DNA of 64,000 nucleotides, taken from Duganella sp. CF402 (GTDB lineage Bacteria; Pseudomonadota; Gammaproteobacteria; Burkholderiales; Burkholderiaceae_D). Both the position numbers and the translations under genes were made by a program. Position 1 is the first letter of the stretch. Every line of letters starts with the position of its first letter. The DNA lies in contig NZ_FOBG01000002.1 of NCBI RefSeq assembly GCF_900109645.1, positions 620,001 through 684,000 on the forward strand, written 5' to 3'. The notes beneath the pieces are model-generated. The model was given only the letters and a program-made list of their open reading frames with translations. It did no database searches and had not been told where the DNA came from. This document shows positions 46,208 to 53,829 of this stretch, in pieces.

Positions 46208-46690
46208 ATGCGTCCACTGCTCGTGCTGTTCTTGCTGTCCTCCACCGCGGTGCAAGCCGCGCCGGCCGAAGCGCTCAAGCCGATGGCGTTCCTGGCGGGG
46301 CATTGCTGGAAAGGCGAATTCCCGGATGGGAAGCAGACCGACGAGCATTGCTTCTCATGGATACTCAACGGCCACGCGCTGCGCGACGTCCACACCGTGC
46401 GCACGCCGGGCAAGCCGGACTACGTGGGCGAAGCCATCTACCACTATGACTCGGCGGCCAAGGTGGTGAGCTATCTCTACGTGGAAAACGACGGTGGCTT
46501 CAGCCGCGGCACCATGAAGCCGACGGCGACAGGACTCGAATTCCCGGAAGCCCAATACATCAACGGCAGCATGGTCCTGCCCTACCGCGTGCAATGGACC
46601 GTCAACGCCAACTCCTACGAAGCCTTCAGCGAAATGTACGTCAAAGAAAAATGGATCACCCAGTTCAAGATGGTCCTAAAGAGGCAGTAG
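46208..46690 (+). CDS. Small exported protein of unknown function
   Basis: The 160-residue product has a signal peptide ending VQAA and a beta-rich mature domain starting FLAGHCWKGEFPDG, reminiscent of lipocalin-like or DUF1579-type barrels that begin FLxGxW; two Cys (GHCW, EHCF) could bond. The GGGAG ribosome site supports this start. It is the last plus-strand gene of the pectin island, 39 bases behind the GH28 gene. Function is not known. Confidence 0.75.
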   Translation: MRPLLVLFLLSSTAVQAAPAEALKPMAFLAGHCWKGEFPDGKQTDEHCFSWILNGHALRDVHTVRTPGKPDYVGEAIYHYDSAAKVVSYLYVENDGGFSRGTMKPTATGLEFPEAQYINGSMVLPYRVQWTVNANSYEAFSEMYVKEKWITQFKMVLKRQ

Positions 46691-46750
46691 TCACTGGTGA
46701 AATAAAACGAAATCACTAAAGTAACCAAGGGGAACAACCCGATTTTTACC

Positions 46751-46793
46751 AATTCAAATATCTGAATTAACGCACTGTTATCTGGGTAACAGT
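46751..46793. terminator. Pair of inverted repeats between convergent genes
   Basis: AATTCA-N6-TGAATT (46751-46768) and ACTGTTA-N6-TAACAGT (46774-46793) lie between the plus-strand exported protein gene and the minus-strand operon. The second is followed by CCTTTTA on the plus strand and covers the stop codon of the 45-residue frame on the minus strand. A weak two-way terminator is the simplest reading. Confidence 0.4.
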
Positions 46794-46915
46794 CCTTTTA
46801 CCACGCCGGTTGCTTTTAACGTGTTGTCGGGCAGGCGTTTGACGAACCCTAACGAGGAACCGTCGCATTTTTGTGCCTCGTCATACCCCGCTTTCATCAA
46901 GTAGCTTCGTTTCAT
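46778..46915 (-). CDS. Possible small protein, 45 residues
   Basis: The frame begins MKRSYLMKAGYDEAQK and ends VVKGLLPR. It is preceded by a strong GCGGAGG ribosome site 6 bases before the ATG, which is unusual for a chance frame. It contains no membrane helix and is basic. It follows the GH43 gene in the same direction by about 74 bases and could share its transcript. I recognise no family; it may equally be a chance frame. Confidence 0.4.
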   Translation of the reverse strand: MKRSYLMKAGYDEAQKCDGSSLGFVKRLPDNTLKATGVVKGLLPR

Positions 46916-46989
46916 GGCACACCTCCGCATGGTGAGTGACCATTTTACTGAGGTGGTTTGGTATCCGCCTTTGACGCAAAACAAACGAA

Positions 46990-48552
46990 TCAAGGAGTGA
47001 TGCGGAAGTAGTCGATGTCGGCGTGGCCGGATGGGCCGGCGCTGAAGAGGCCCATCTGGGCGCCTACCCAGCGGCCCATTTTGGCGGTGAATTGGGCGCC
47101 GATTGGCGTGTACTTTGCGCCATCGATGCTATACGAGAATTGGGTGACGCCGCCGGCGAGCACTTGCATACGCAGCCACACTCCCGGCGATGGCAGGTCC
47201 ACGCCTGCTTCTTGCTGTTCGTGGCACTGCAAGTCAGCCTTGTAGCAGCTGACCAGCGCCAGCTGCGTTCTGCCGTCGTTGCGGCGCGTGCCTAGCCAGG
47301 CGTAGTCGGAGCCGTACATCACCAACCCCGCTACGCCGCCATCGGACAGGCCAGAGGCATCGAACTGCGTAGTCACGGTGAAGGTTTCAGCCGGCAGTTT
47401 TTGCAGCAGCAGCGACGGCACGTCCCACAGGTTGACGGAACGCGTTTGCGAGAACAGGCGCAAGCGCCCCTCGCCCAGCGCGTACCACGACGGCTGCCAG
47501 TTCGCGTTCCATTGCCATTGCAGTCCAAGCACCGCGCCATTGAACTCATCGCTGGTTGGCGGTGCGGCAGCAGCGTGACCGGTCACCGGCATGCGGTAAC
47601 TCGGCAACGGCTCGCCGGCGGCGCCGCCAACATCCTTGCCGATCAGCGGCCAACCATCGCGCCATGTCATCGGCTGCAGATGCACCACGCGGCCATAGGC
47701 ACGCTTGTCCTGGAAGTGGATGAACCAATCCTCGCCTTGCGGCGTCTGCACCCATGCGCCTTGGTGCGGACCGTTCACTGGCGAGCTGCCCTGCGCCATC
47801 ACGATACGGTCCTCATACGGCCCATTGATGCTGCGCGAACGGAACGCCGACTGCCAGCCGAATTCCACACCGCCCGCCGGCGCGAACACGTAGTAGTAGC
47901 CATCGCGCTTGTAGAACTTCGGCCCTTCCAGCGTGGTGTACTTGGGCAGCTTGTTACCGTCGATGATGACGGTGCCTTTATCGTCGAGCAGGCGGCTGGC
48001 GTCCGGCGCCATGCGGCGCAAGGTCAGCACGTTGGCGAAACCGGCGCGGCTTTTGGCCCAAGCATGTAAAAGATACGCCTGGCCGTCATCGTCCCACAGC
48101 GGCGTTGGATCGATCAGGCCTTTGCCGGCCACCAGCAACTGAGGCACGCTCCACGGACCGGCGAAGTCTTTCGCCGTCATCACGTAGATGCCGAAATCGG
48201 GATCGGGATAGAAAATCCAGAACTTGCCGTCGTGGTAGCGCAGGCACGGCGCCCACACGCCCTTGCCATGCTGCGGCTTGGCGAAAACATCGAGCGGCAC
48301 TTGCTGCGGCAAGGCGTGGCCGACCAGCGTCCAGTTGACGAGGTCCGGCGACTGCAACAATGGCAAGCCGGGAGCGCTGTTAAAACTGGAGGAAACGAGA
48401 TAGTACATATCGCCGACGCGGATCGCATCAGGATCGGAATAGTCGGCGTGGATAATCGGGTTTTGATACTGCAGCGGCGCAGTGCTGCACGCGGCCAGCA
48501 AGGCCGCAAATAAAAAGGGCAGACACCGTTGCAGTATCCGCCCCATCATCAT
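46990..48552 (-). CDS. Glycoside hydrolase family 43 lipoprotein (arabinofuranosidase/xylosidase-like)
   Basis: The 520-residue protein starts with a lipoprotein signal (LLAAC at the cleavage site). The five-blade GH43 domain shows the base Asp in DYSDPDAIRVGD, a DPTPLWDDDG segment with the pKa-tuning Asp, and the acid Glu in TLEGPKFYKRDG. A C-terminal beta-sandwich (about residues 330-520; SDEFNGAVLGLQWQWN) is typical of GH43 subfamilies that remove arabinose or xylose side chains from pectin or hemicellulose. Its ATG overlaps the lactonase stop (ATGA). It is the last large gene of the right-hand catabolic operon. Confidence 0.9.
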   Translation of the reverse strand: MMMGRILQRCLPFLFAALLAACSTAPLQYQNPIIHADYSDPDAIRVGDMYYLVSSSFNSAPGLPLLQSPDLVNWTLVGHALPQQVPLDVFAKPQHGKGVWAPCLRYHDGKFWIFYPDPDFGIYVMTAKDFAGPWSVPQLLVAGKGLIDPTPLWDDDGQAYLLHAWAKSRAGFANVLTLRRMAPDASRLLDDKGTVIIDGNKLPKYTTLEGPKFYKRDGYYYVFAPAGGVEFGWQSAFRSRSINGPYEDRIVMAQGSSPVNGPHQGAWVQTPQGEDWFIHFQDKRAYGRVVHLQPMTWRDGWPLIGKDVGGAAGEPLPSYRMPVTGHAAAAPPTSDEFNGAVLGLQWQWNANWQPSWYALGEGRLRLFSQTRSVNLWDVPSLLLQKLPAETFTVTTQFDASGLSDGGVAGLVMYGSDYAWLGTRRNDGRTQLALVSCYKADLQCHEQQEAGVDLPSPGVWLRMQVLAGGVTQFSYSIDGAKYTPIGAQFTAKMGRWVGAQMGLFSAGPSGHADIDYFRITP

Positions 48553-49427
48553 GCTCCGAACAGCGTTTCGGCCACGCCTTTGACACCAGGCCGCAGCATC
48601 ACCACCGAACCGCCCCACTCCGCATCTTCCGGCTTGCCGGAGACGATGGAAGTGACCAGCAGCGTATCCAGATCCTTGCCGCCAAAGGCGCACATGGATG
48701 GCTTCAGCATCGGTACATCGACGCGGCGATCCACTTTGCCGTCCGGCGTGTAGCGCAGCAGATAGCCGCCGTCGTTAGCGCAGATCCAGTAGCAGCCATC
48801 GGCATCGACCGCAGCGCCGTCCGGACGGCCGGCCTGGCCCGTCATGTCGGCAAACACGCGGCGGTTGCCTGGCACGCCATCGGCGATATCGTAATCGAAC
48901 GCCCACACCATGCGCCGCTGCGGATGCGAATCCGACAGATACATGGTGCGGCCATCCGGCGAAAACGCCGTGCCGTTCTGCGTCAGCAGCTCGGACACGA
49001 ACGGCGCGGAAATGCCGCGTGAAGCATCGTAGCGATACAGCTGGCCGACTGCCTTGGCAGCGCCCATGTCCATGAACATGGTGCCGGCCCAGAAGCGGCC
49101 CTGACGATCGCAACGACCATCATTAAAACGCATGCCTTCGCCCAGCCCCGCAGCCGGCGCGGCCAGCTTGAATGCCGTCGCGGCTTGCGCCTCGCCCAGC
49201 TCCAGGCTGAAGATGCCGGTCTCCATGCCCGCAATCAGGCCGCCGCCGGATTTGGCCGCCACGCAGGCGACCATCTCGGCGTTGTCCCAATAACGGGCGG
49301 CGCCGGTCGAACCATCCATGCGCCACACGCGGCGCGCAGGAATATCGACCCAATACCAGGCGCCTTCCGCCGCGCTCCACGTTGGGCTTTCGCCCACCGT
49401 GCAGCTCACGCCATTTACGCGTTCCAT
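48549..49427 (-). CDS. SMP-30/gluconolactonase-family lactonase, probable aldarolactonase
   Basis: The 292-residue beta-propeller enzyme has the metal ligands of the SMP-30 family: Glu in GESPTW, Asn in RFNDGRCDRQGRFWAGTM, Asn in TQNGTAFSPDG and Asp in GRPDGAAVD. In this setting it most likely hydrolyses the galactarolactone or glucarolactone formed by Udh to the open aldarate for GarD. Related enzymes in uronate clusters have been named UxuL, but I cannot confirm orthology. It overlaps the dehydrogenase gene by 13 bases. Confidence 0.9.
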   Translation of the reverse strand: MERVNGVSCTVGESPTWSAAEGAWYWVDIPARRVWRMDGSTGAARYWDNAEMVACVAAKSGGGLIAGMETGIFSLELGEAQAATAFKLAAPAAGLGEGMRFNDGRCDRQGRFWAGTMFMDMGAAKAVGQLYRYDASRGISAPFVSELLTQNGTAFSPDGRTMYLSDSHPQRRMVWAFDYDIADGVPGNRRVFADMTGQAGRPDGAAVDADGCYWICANDGGYLLRYTPDGKVDRRVDVPMLKPSMCAFGGKDLDTLLVTSIVSGKPEDAEWGGSVVMLRPGVKGVAETLFGA

Positions 49428-50992
49428 ACCAGATCACCGTTCACAACGCGCGGGATCTTCTGTGGATTGGCATCCTGCAGCGACTCAGGCAGCAGGTAGG
49501 CCGGCACGTCCTGGTACGACACTGGACGCAGGAAACGGTCGATGGCCGACGCGCCCACCGAGGTGGTGCGGCTGTCCGAGGTCGATGGGAACGGGCCGCC
49601 GTGCACCATCGCGTGCGCAACTTCCACGCCGGTGCCGAAGCCGTTGAACAGGATGCGGCCCACTTTGCGCTCCAGCACTGGCAGCAGCTTGGTGGCCAGC
49701 GCCTTGTCGTCGGCGGTCGCGTGCACGGCGCCGGTCAGCTGGCCTTCCAGGTGCTCGGCCACGGCCAGCAGTTCTTCTTCGTTTTCAGCCACGACCAGCA
49801 GCGAGGTTGGGCCAAAGATTTCGCCTTCCAGCGCGGTATCGGTCAGGAAGCGCTTGGCGTCAACCTGGTACAGGAACGCTTGCGCGCCGCATGGCAGATC
49901 GTTGGTCTGGCCGGCGGCAACCTGCTTCACGCCTTCCACGCCAGCCAGGCCTTTTACGCCGCTGGTGTAGGCTTTGTGGATGCCAGGGGTCAGCATGGTG
50001 GTGGCTTGCTTGGCGCCGATGGTGCCGGCGGTAGCATCAACGAAGGCTTGCAGCTTGTCCGACTTCAGCGCGATCAGCAGGCCTGGGTTGGTGCAGAACT
50101 GGCCCGAGCCCAGGGTCAGCGAATCGGCGAACGCTTGCGGCAGCTTAGGATTATCCAGCGCGCCTGGCAGCAGGAACACCGGGTTGATCGAGCTCATCTC
50201 TGCGTACACAGGGATAGGTTCTTTGCGGGCAGCGGCGGTGTGCATCAGCGAAACGCCACCAGCGCGCGAGCCGGTGAAGCCGACGGCCTTGATGAACGGG
50301 TGCGCCACCAGGTTCTGGCCGATGGTCTGGCCCGAGCCGATCAGCATCGAGAACACGCCTTCTGGCAGGCCGCTCTCTTCAACGGCTTTGGCAACTGCCT
50401 TGCCGACCAGTTCCGAGGTGCCGAGGTGAGCCGAGTGGGCTTTCACGATGACCGGGCAGCCGGCAGCCAGTGCCGAGGCGGTATCGCCGCCAGCCACCGA
50501 GAACGCCAGCGGGAAGTTCGATGCGCCGAACACGGCCACAGGGCCCAGGCCGATTTTGCGCAGGCGCAGGTCAGGACGCGGCGCTGGTGCGCGGTCCGGC
50601 AGCGCGCTGTCCAGGGTCGCGGCCTGGAAGCGGCCGTCGCGCACCACTTTGGCGAACAGGCGCAGCTGGGTGCAGGTGCGACCGCGCTCGCCTTCCAGGC
50701 GGGCTTGCGGCAGGCCGGTTTCCAGCATGGCGCGCTCGATCAGGGTCGGGCCCAGATCCATGATGCGGTCAGCGATGGTTTCCAGGAACTTGGCACGCAC
50801 TTCCAGGCTGGTTTCGCGGTACACATCGAAAGCCGCATTGGCCAGTTCGGCAGCGCGTTGCAGATCGGCAGCGCCGGCCAAACCGAACGCTGGTTCTATT
50901 TCCACATTACGCGATGGGTCGACTGCTTTGACAGTACCTTCTTTACCGACGAAGGCGGTGCGACCAATGATCATTTCTCCTGCTACTTGCAT
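49415..50992 (-). CDS. 2,5-dioxovalerate (2-oxoglutarate semialdehyde) dehydrogenase
   Basis: Oxidises 2-oxoglutarate semialdehyde to 2-oxoglutarate with NAD(P)+, the last step of the oxidative uronate route. The 525-residue aldehyde dehydrogenase has the nucleotide site region VFGASNFPLAFSVAGGDT, GFTGSRAGG, Glu265 in YAEMSSINP and the catalytic Cys300 in GSGQFCTNPG. The AEMSS/FCTNPG combination is typical of KGSADH enzymes from aldarate clusters. It is 82 bases downstream of kdgD and overlaps the lactonase. Confidence 0.93.
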   Translation of the reverse strand: MQVAGEMIIGRTAFVGKEGTVKAVDPSRNVEIEPAFGLAGAADLQRAAELANAAFDVYRETSLEVRAKFLETIADRIMDLGPTLIERAMLETGLPQARLEGERGRTCTQLRLFAKVVRDGRFQAATLDSALPDRAPAPRPDLRLRKIGLGPVAVFGASNFPLAFSVAGGDTASALAAGCPVIVKAHSAHLGTSELVGKAVAKAVEESGLPEGVFSMLIGSGQTIGQNLVAHPFIKAVGFTGSRAGGVSLMHTAAARKEPIPVYAEMSSINPVFLLPGALDNPKLPQAFADSLTLGSGQFCTNPGLLIALKSDKLQAFVDATAGTIGAKQATTMLTPGIHKAYTSGVKGLAGVEGVKQVAAGQTNDLPCGAQAFLYQVDAKRFLTDTALEGEIFGPTSLLVVAENEEELLAVAEHLEGQLTGAVHATADDKALATKLLPVLERKVGRILFNGFGTGVEVAHAMVHGGPFPSTSDSRTTSVGASAIDRFLRPVSYQDVPAYLLPESLQDANPQKIPRVVNGDLVWNA

Positions 50993-51074
50993 TTTTTAGG
51001 CTCCGTATGTGTGAAAAGCGCGGACTTGCCGCGCTTTATGATTTGTTTTTCGCTCTAACTAATAGCTTACCTGA

Positions 51075-51986
51075 TTATTGGGCGCCTTGCTTGAGCATCA
51101 GCTTATGCAGCATATCGATTTCTTCGGCATTCAGGTCAGTCAACGGTGCGCGCACCGGACCGGCATCGTGGCCGGCCAGCTTGGCGCCGGCCTTGACGAT
51201 CGACACGGCATAGCCAGCCTTGCGGTTGCGGATGTCCAGGTATGGCAGGAAGAACTCGTCGATCATGCGGTTCTGTTCGGCGTGGTTGTCCGAAGCGACG
51301 GCGTGGTAGAAGTCCATCGCCAGTTTCGGCATGAAGTTGAACACGGCCGACGAGTACACCGGAGTGCCCAGCGCCTTGTACGCGGCGGCGTACACTTCAG
51401 CGGTTGGCAGGCCGCCCAGGTAGCTGAAGCGGTCGCCCATTTTGCGCCAGATCGAGACCATCAGTTCGATGTCGCCGATGCCGTCCTTGAAACCGATCAG
51501 GTTAGGGCAACGGTCGGCCAGGATGGCCAGCGAGGTTGGGCTCAGGCGGCAGTTGGCGCGGTTGTAGACCACAACGCCCAGGTTGGTGGCTTTGCAGACC
51601 TCGGCCACGTGTTCGATCAGGCCGTCTTGCGAGGCTTCGGTCAGGTAGTGTGGCAGCAGCAGCAGGCCTTGCGCGCCAGCCTTTTCGGCTTCCTTGGCGT
51701 AGGCAGCGGCCACGCGGGTTGGGCCGCCGACGCCGGCCAGGATAGGCACCTGGCCACGGCAGGTGTCCACGGCGGTCTTGATGATTTCAGGATATTCCTG
51801 TGGGGTCAGCGAGAAGAACTCGCCGGTGCCGCCGGCGGCGAACAGCGCGCTCGCGCCGTATGGAGCCAGCCATTCCAGACGTTCAATATAGGTCGACTTG
51901 CGGAAGTTGCCTTCGGCGTCAAAGTCGGTAACCGGGAACGACAGCAGGCCGGAGGAAAGGATTTTTTTCAGGTCATTCGGTTGCAT
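51075..51986 (-). CDS. kdgD: 5-dehydro-4-deoxyglucarate dehydratase (KdgD)
   Basis: KdgD decarboxylates and dehydrates 5-dehydro-4-deoxyglucarate, the GarD product, to 2-oxoglutarate semialdehyde. The 303-residue DHDPS/NAL-family barrel shows AAGGTGEFFSLT (GxxGE motif near 52-56), Tyr141 in VVVYNRANC and the Schiff-base Lys167 in IGFKDGIGD. It is the first gene of the right-hand catabolic operon, behind a palindromic operator at 52040. Confidence 0.95.
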   Translation of the reverse strand: MQPNDLKKILSSGLLSFPVTDFDAEGNFRKSTYIERLEWLAPYGASALFAAGGTGEFFSLTPQEYPEIIKTAVDTCRGQVPILAGVGGPTRVAAAYAKEAEKAGAQGLLLLPHYLTEASQDGLIEHVAEVCKATNLGVVVYNRANCRLSPTSLAILADRCPNLIGFKDGIGDIELMVSIWRKMGDRFSYLGGLPTAEVYAAAYKALGTPVYSSAVFNFMPKLAMDFYHAVASDNHAEQNRMIDEFFLPYLDIRNRKAGYAVSIVKAGAKLAGHDAGPVRAPLTDLNAEEIDMLHKLMLKQGAQ

Positions 51987-52039
51987 TTACAGTCTCCAAT
52001 TTTGACGTCTGGTGGGATGAGGGCGACATTTCGTATCGC

Positions 52040-52059
52040 GTTGTATGACATCGTACAAC
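52040..52059. promoter_or_regulatory. Operator-like palindrome upstream of kdgD
   Basis: GTTGTATGACATCGTACAAC has 16 of 20 positions in dyad symmetry (GTTGTA.GA..TC.TACAAC). It lies 54 bases before the kdgD ATG and 60 bases after the end of the adjacent GntR gene. Its left half, GTTGTATGAC, recurs exactly before that regulator gene (52874), so it is the probable binding site of that regulator. Confidence 0.72.
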
Positions 52060-52120
52060 TAGATCTAAATGGAAGCAAGCGATTTCACATCAACTGTGAC
52101 CTCGCCTGCTCAAACGTTGC

Positions 52121-52861
52121 TTATTGGCTTACTTCCTGCTGCGCGCGACGCAGGCGCTCACGGCTGTTGCTCAGATGGGTACGCATGGCGGCGCGGGCCG
52201 CCTCGGCATCCTGACGCAGGATGGCGTGGTAAATATCATCGTGCTCGCGGTTGACGCGCTCCTGGTACGCCACCGGGTCGTCATGCGCCAGCTGCGCCGA
52301 GTCGAGGCGCGCGCGCGGGATGATGGTGTTGCCGAGGTCGCTCAGGATATCGACGAAATAGCGGTTGCCGGTGGCCTGCGCGATCAGCAGGTGGAAGGCC
52401 TTGTCCGACTCCACCGCACCCTGGCGGTTTTGCGAGGCGACGATGCGCTTGAGCGCCGCGTCCATCGACTGCACCTGCTCTTCCGTGCGGCGGGTGGCGG
52501 CTAGCCAGGCCGCTTCGGTTTCCAGGCTGATGCGCAGTTCGAGGATGGACAGTACGTCGCCGATGGTGCGGATGGTATCGGACGAGAAGATATTGGCCGG
52601 CTGCGGCTCCAGCACAAAAGTGCCGATGCCGTGGCGCGTCTGCACCAGCCCGGCCGCCTGCAAGTGCGAGATGGCCTCGCGCACCACGGTGCGGCTGACG
52701 CCGTGCATTTCCATGATCACCGACTCGGTCGGCAGCTTTTCGCCCGGTTTCAGCGTGCCCGCCTGGATGCTGGTGGTAAAGCTCTCCACCACGCCTTGGG
52801 CGAGGTTGCGGTGCTTCTTCTTGGGCGGGGCGACTGCGGCCGGGGTGGCGATCTGATTCAT
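52121..52861 (-). CDS. GntR/FadR-family regulator of the kdgD operon
   Basis: The 246-residue protein has a winged HTH (LPTESVIMEMHGVSRTVVREA, residues about 43-62) and an FCD ligand domain with Asp/His metal ligands in DKAFHLLI, HDDIYHAI and RTHLSNS. It differs clearly from the regulator at 37189, so the island has two FadR-type proteins. Its place directly upstream of kdgD resembles regulators of galactarate/glucarate genes in Burkholderiales (GguR-type); that name is an inference. Confidence 0.9.
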   Translation of the reverse strand: MNQIATPAAVAPPKKKHRNLAQGVVESFTTSIQAGTLKPGEKLPTESVIMEMHGVSRTVVREAISHLQAAGLVQTRHGIGTFVLEPQPANIFSSDTIRTIGDVLSILELRISLETEAAWLAATRRTEEQVQSMDAALKRIVASQNRQGAVESDKAFHLLIAQATGNRYFVDILSDLGNTIIPRARLDSAQLAHDDPVAYQERVNREHDDIYHAILRQDAEAARAAMRTHLSNSRERLRRAQQEVSQ

Positions 52862-52873
52862 GGCTGTTTTACT

Positions 52874-52890
52874 GTTGTATGACGACTATA
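52874..52890. promoter_or_regulatory. Half-site of the kdgD-type operator before its regulator gene
   Basis: GTTGTATGAC (52874-52883) matches exactly the left half of the 52040 palindrome, 12 bases upstream of the regulator ATG. The right half (GACTATA) is degenerate. Autoregulation is likely. Confidence 0.5.
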
Positions 52891-53010
52891 GGATACACGC
52901 AATGGCGTGCATCGCGGTTGGCATATTGCCAGAGTTTGGCTGCCAATTGTGTCTTCAACATCATTTTCGCCACACATTCGGGGCGAATTAGAGGCGAACA
53001 CTTAAAACAC

Positions 53011-53814
53011 TTAAACCAGCAGCGCGGTCATCATGGAAGAGGCGTCATCGGAAGCTTCGCGCAGCAGGGCGTCGTCGATCAGGCCGTCGAGCGGAACGCC
53101 CTCCTCCGCTGCTGCAAACGGCGAGCGCGCTGGCGCCAGCCGCTTGGCCAGCAGCAACGTGTCGCGCAAGCCGATCGGCGGCGGCGTCAGCATGGCGCCG
53201 CGCAGCGCGACGATGGCCTGGCTGACCGGCTCGGGGATGGCCATCTTCTTCATCAGCTCGCGCGAGATGATTTCCTGCGCCGCGCCCATCCACTCGGCCG
53301 GATCATCCAGCAGGCCAGGGATCTCGTCGGCGCGCGACAGCAGATAAAAGCCGCCGGCCTCATGCACGATGCCGGCAAACAGCGCGGTATCGGCATCGGT
53401 GGCGGTCAGCTTGCGGGCGATCACATGGGCCAGCGCCGACGTGTGTGCGGTGTGGCGCCACAGCTGGTCGGCCTGGCGGCGCAGGCCCTCGTCGCGGATG
53501 CGGGCGCCGAACTGGCGCACCACCATCGCGGCGGCCATCGAATACAGGTTGCGGAAGCCGACCCGCTGCACCGCCGCCCGCACGCTGGTGACCGGCACGC
53601 CGCTGCGGTTGAACACCGCCGCATTGGCCAGCGCCACAGTGCGCGCCGCCAGCAGCGGTTCGCTCAAGACCTTGCGGATCACGTCGTCCGTTTCGCAGTC
53701 GGGATCGGCCAGCGCCAGCTGCAACCGCAGGGCCGCGTTGACGCTGGTGGGGAACACCAGCTCGCCGCGCGCGGCCTGGTCCACAATCTGCGAGAAGTCT
53801 TTTAGTTTTTCCAT
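53011..53814 (-). CDS. HDOD-domain protein
   Basis: The 267-residue protein consists of one HDOD domain (about residues 15-215), a catalytically poor relative of HD phosphohydrolases used as a signalling scaffold. The helix LSEPLLAARTVALANAAVF, HTAHTSALAHVIA and FAGIVHEAGGFYLL are recognisable; HE stands where an enzyme would have HD, so no phosphodiesterase activity is expected. There is no ribosome site, and TATAAT ends 6 bases before the ATG, suggesting a leaderless message. It follows the MFS gene by 15 bases. Role unknown. Confidence 0.85.
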   Translation of the reverse strand: MEKLKDFSQIVDQAARGELVFPTSVNAALRLQLALADPDCETDDVIRKVLSEPLLAARTVALANAAVFNRSGVPVTSVRAAVQRVGFRNLYSMAAAMVVRQFGARIRDEGLRRQADQLWRHTAHTSALAHVIARKLTATDADTALFAGIVHEAGGFYLLSRADEIPGLLDDPAEWMGAAQEIISRELMKKMAIPEPVSQAIVALRGAMLTPPPIGLRDTLLLAKRLAPARSPFAAAEEGVPLDGLIDDALLREASDDASSMMTALLV

Positions 53815-53820
53815 AGAAAC

Positions 53821-53826
53821 ATTATA
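53821..53826 (-). promoter_or_regulatory. Perfect -10 box just before the HDOD gene
   Basis: TATAAT on the minus strand ends 6 bases upstream of the A of the ATG (53814), the normal distance to a transcription start. No convincing -35 is present at 16-18 bases. Confidence 0.4.
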
Positions 53827-53829
53827 GCC

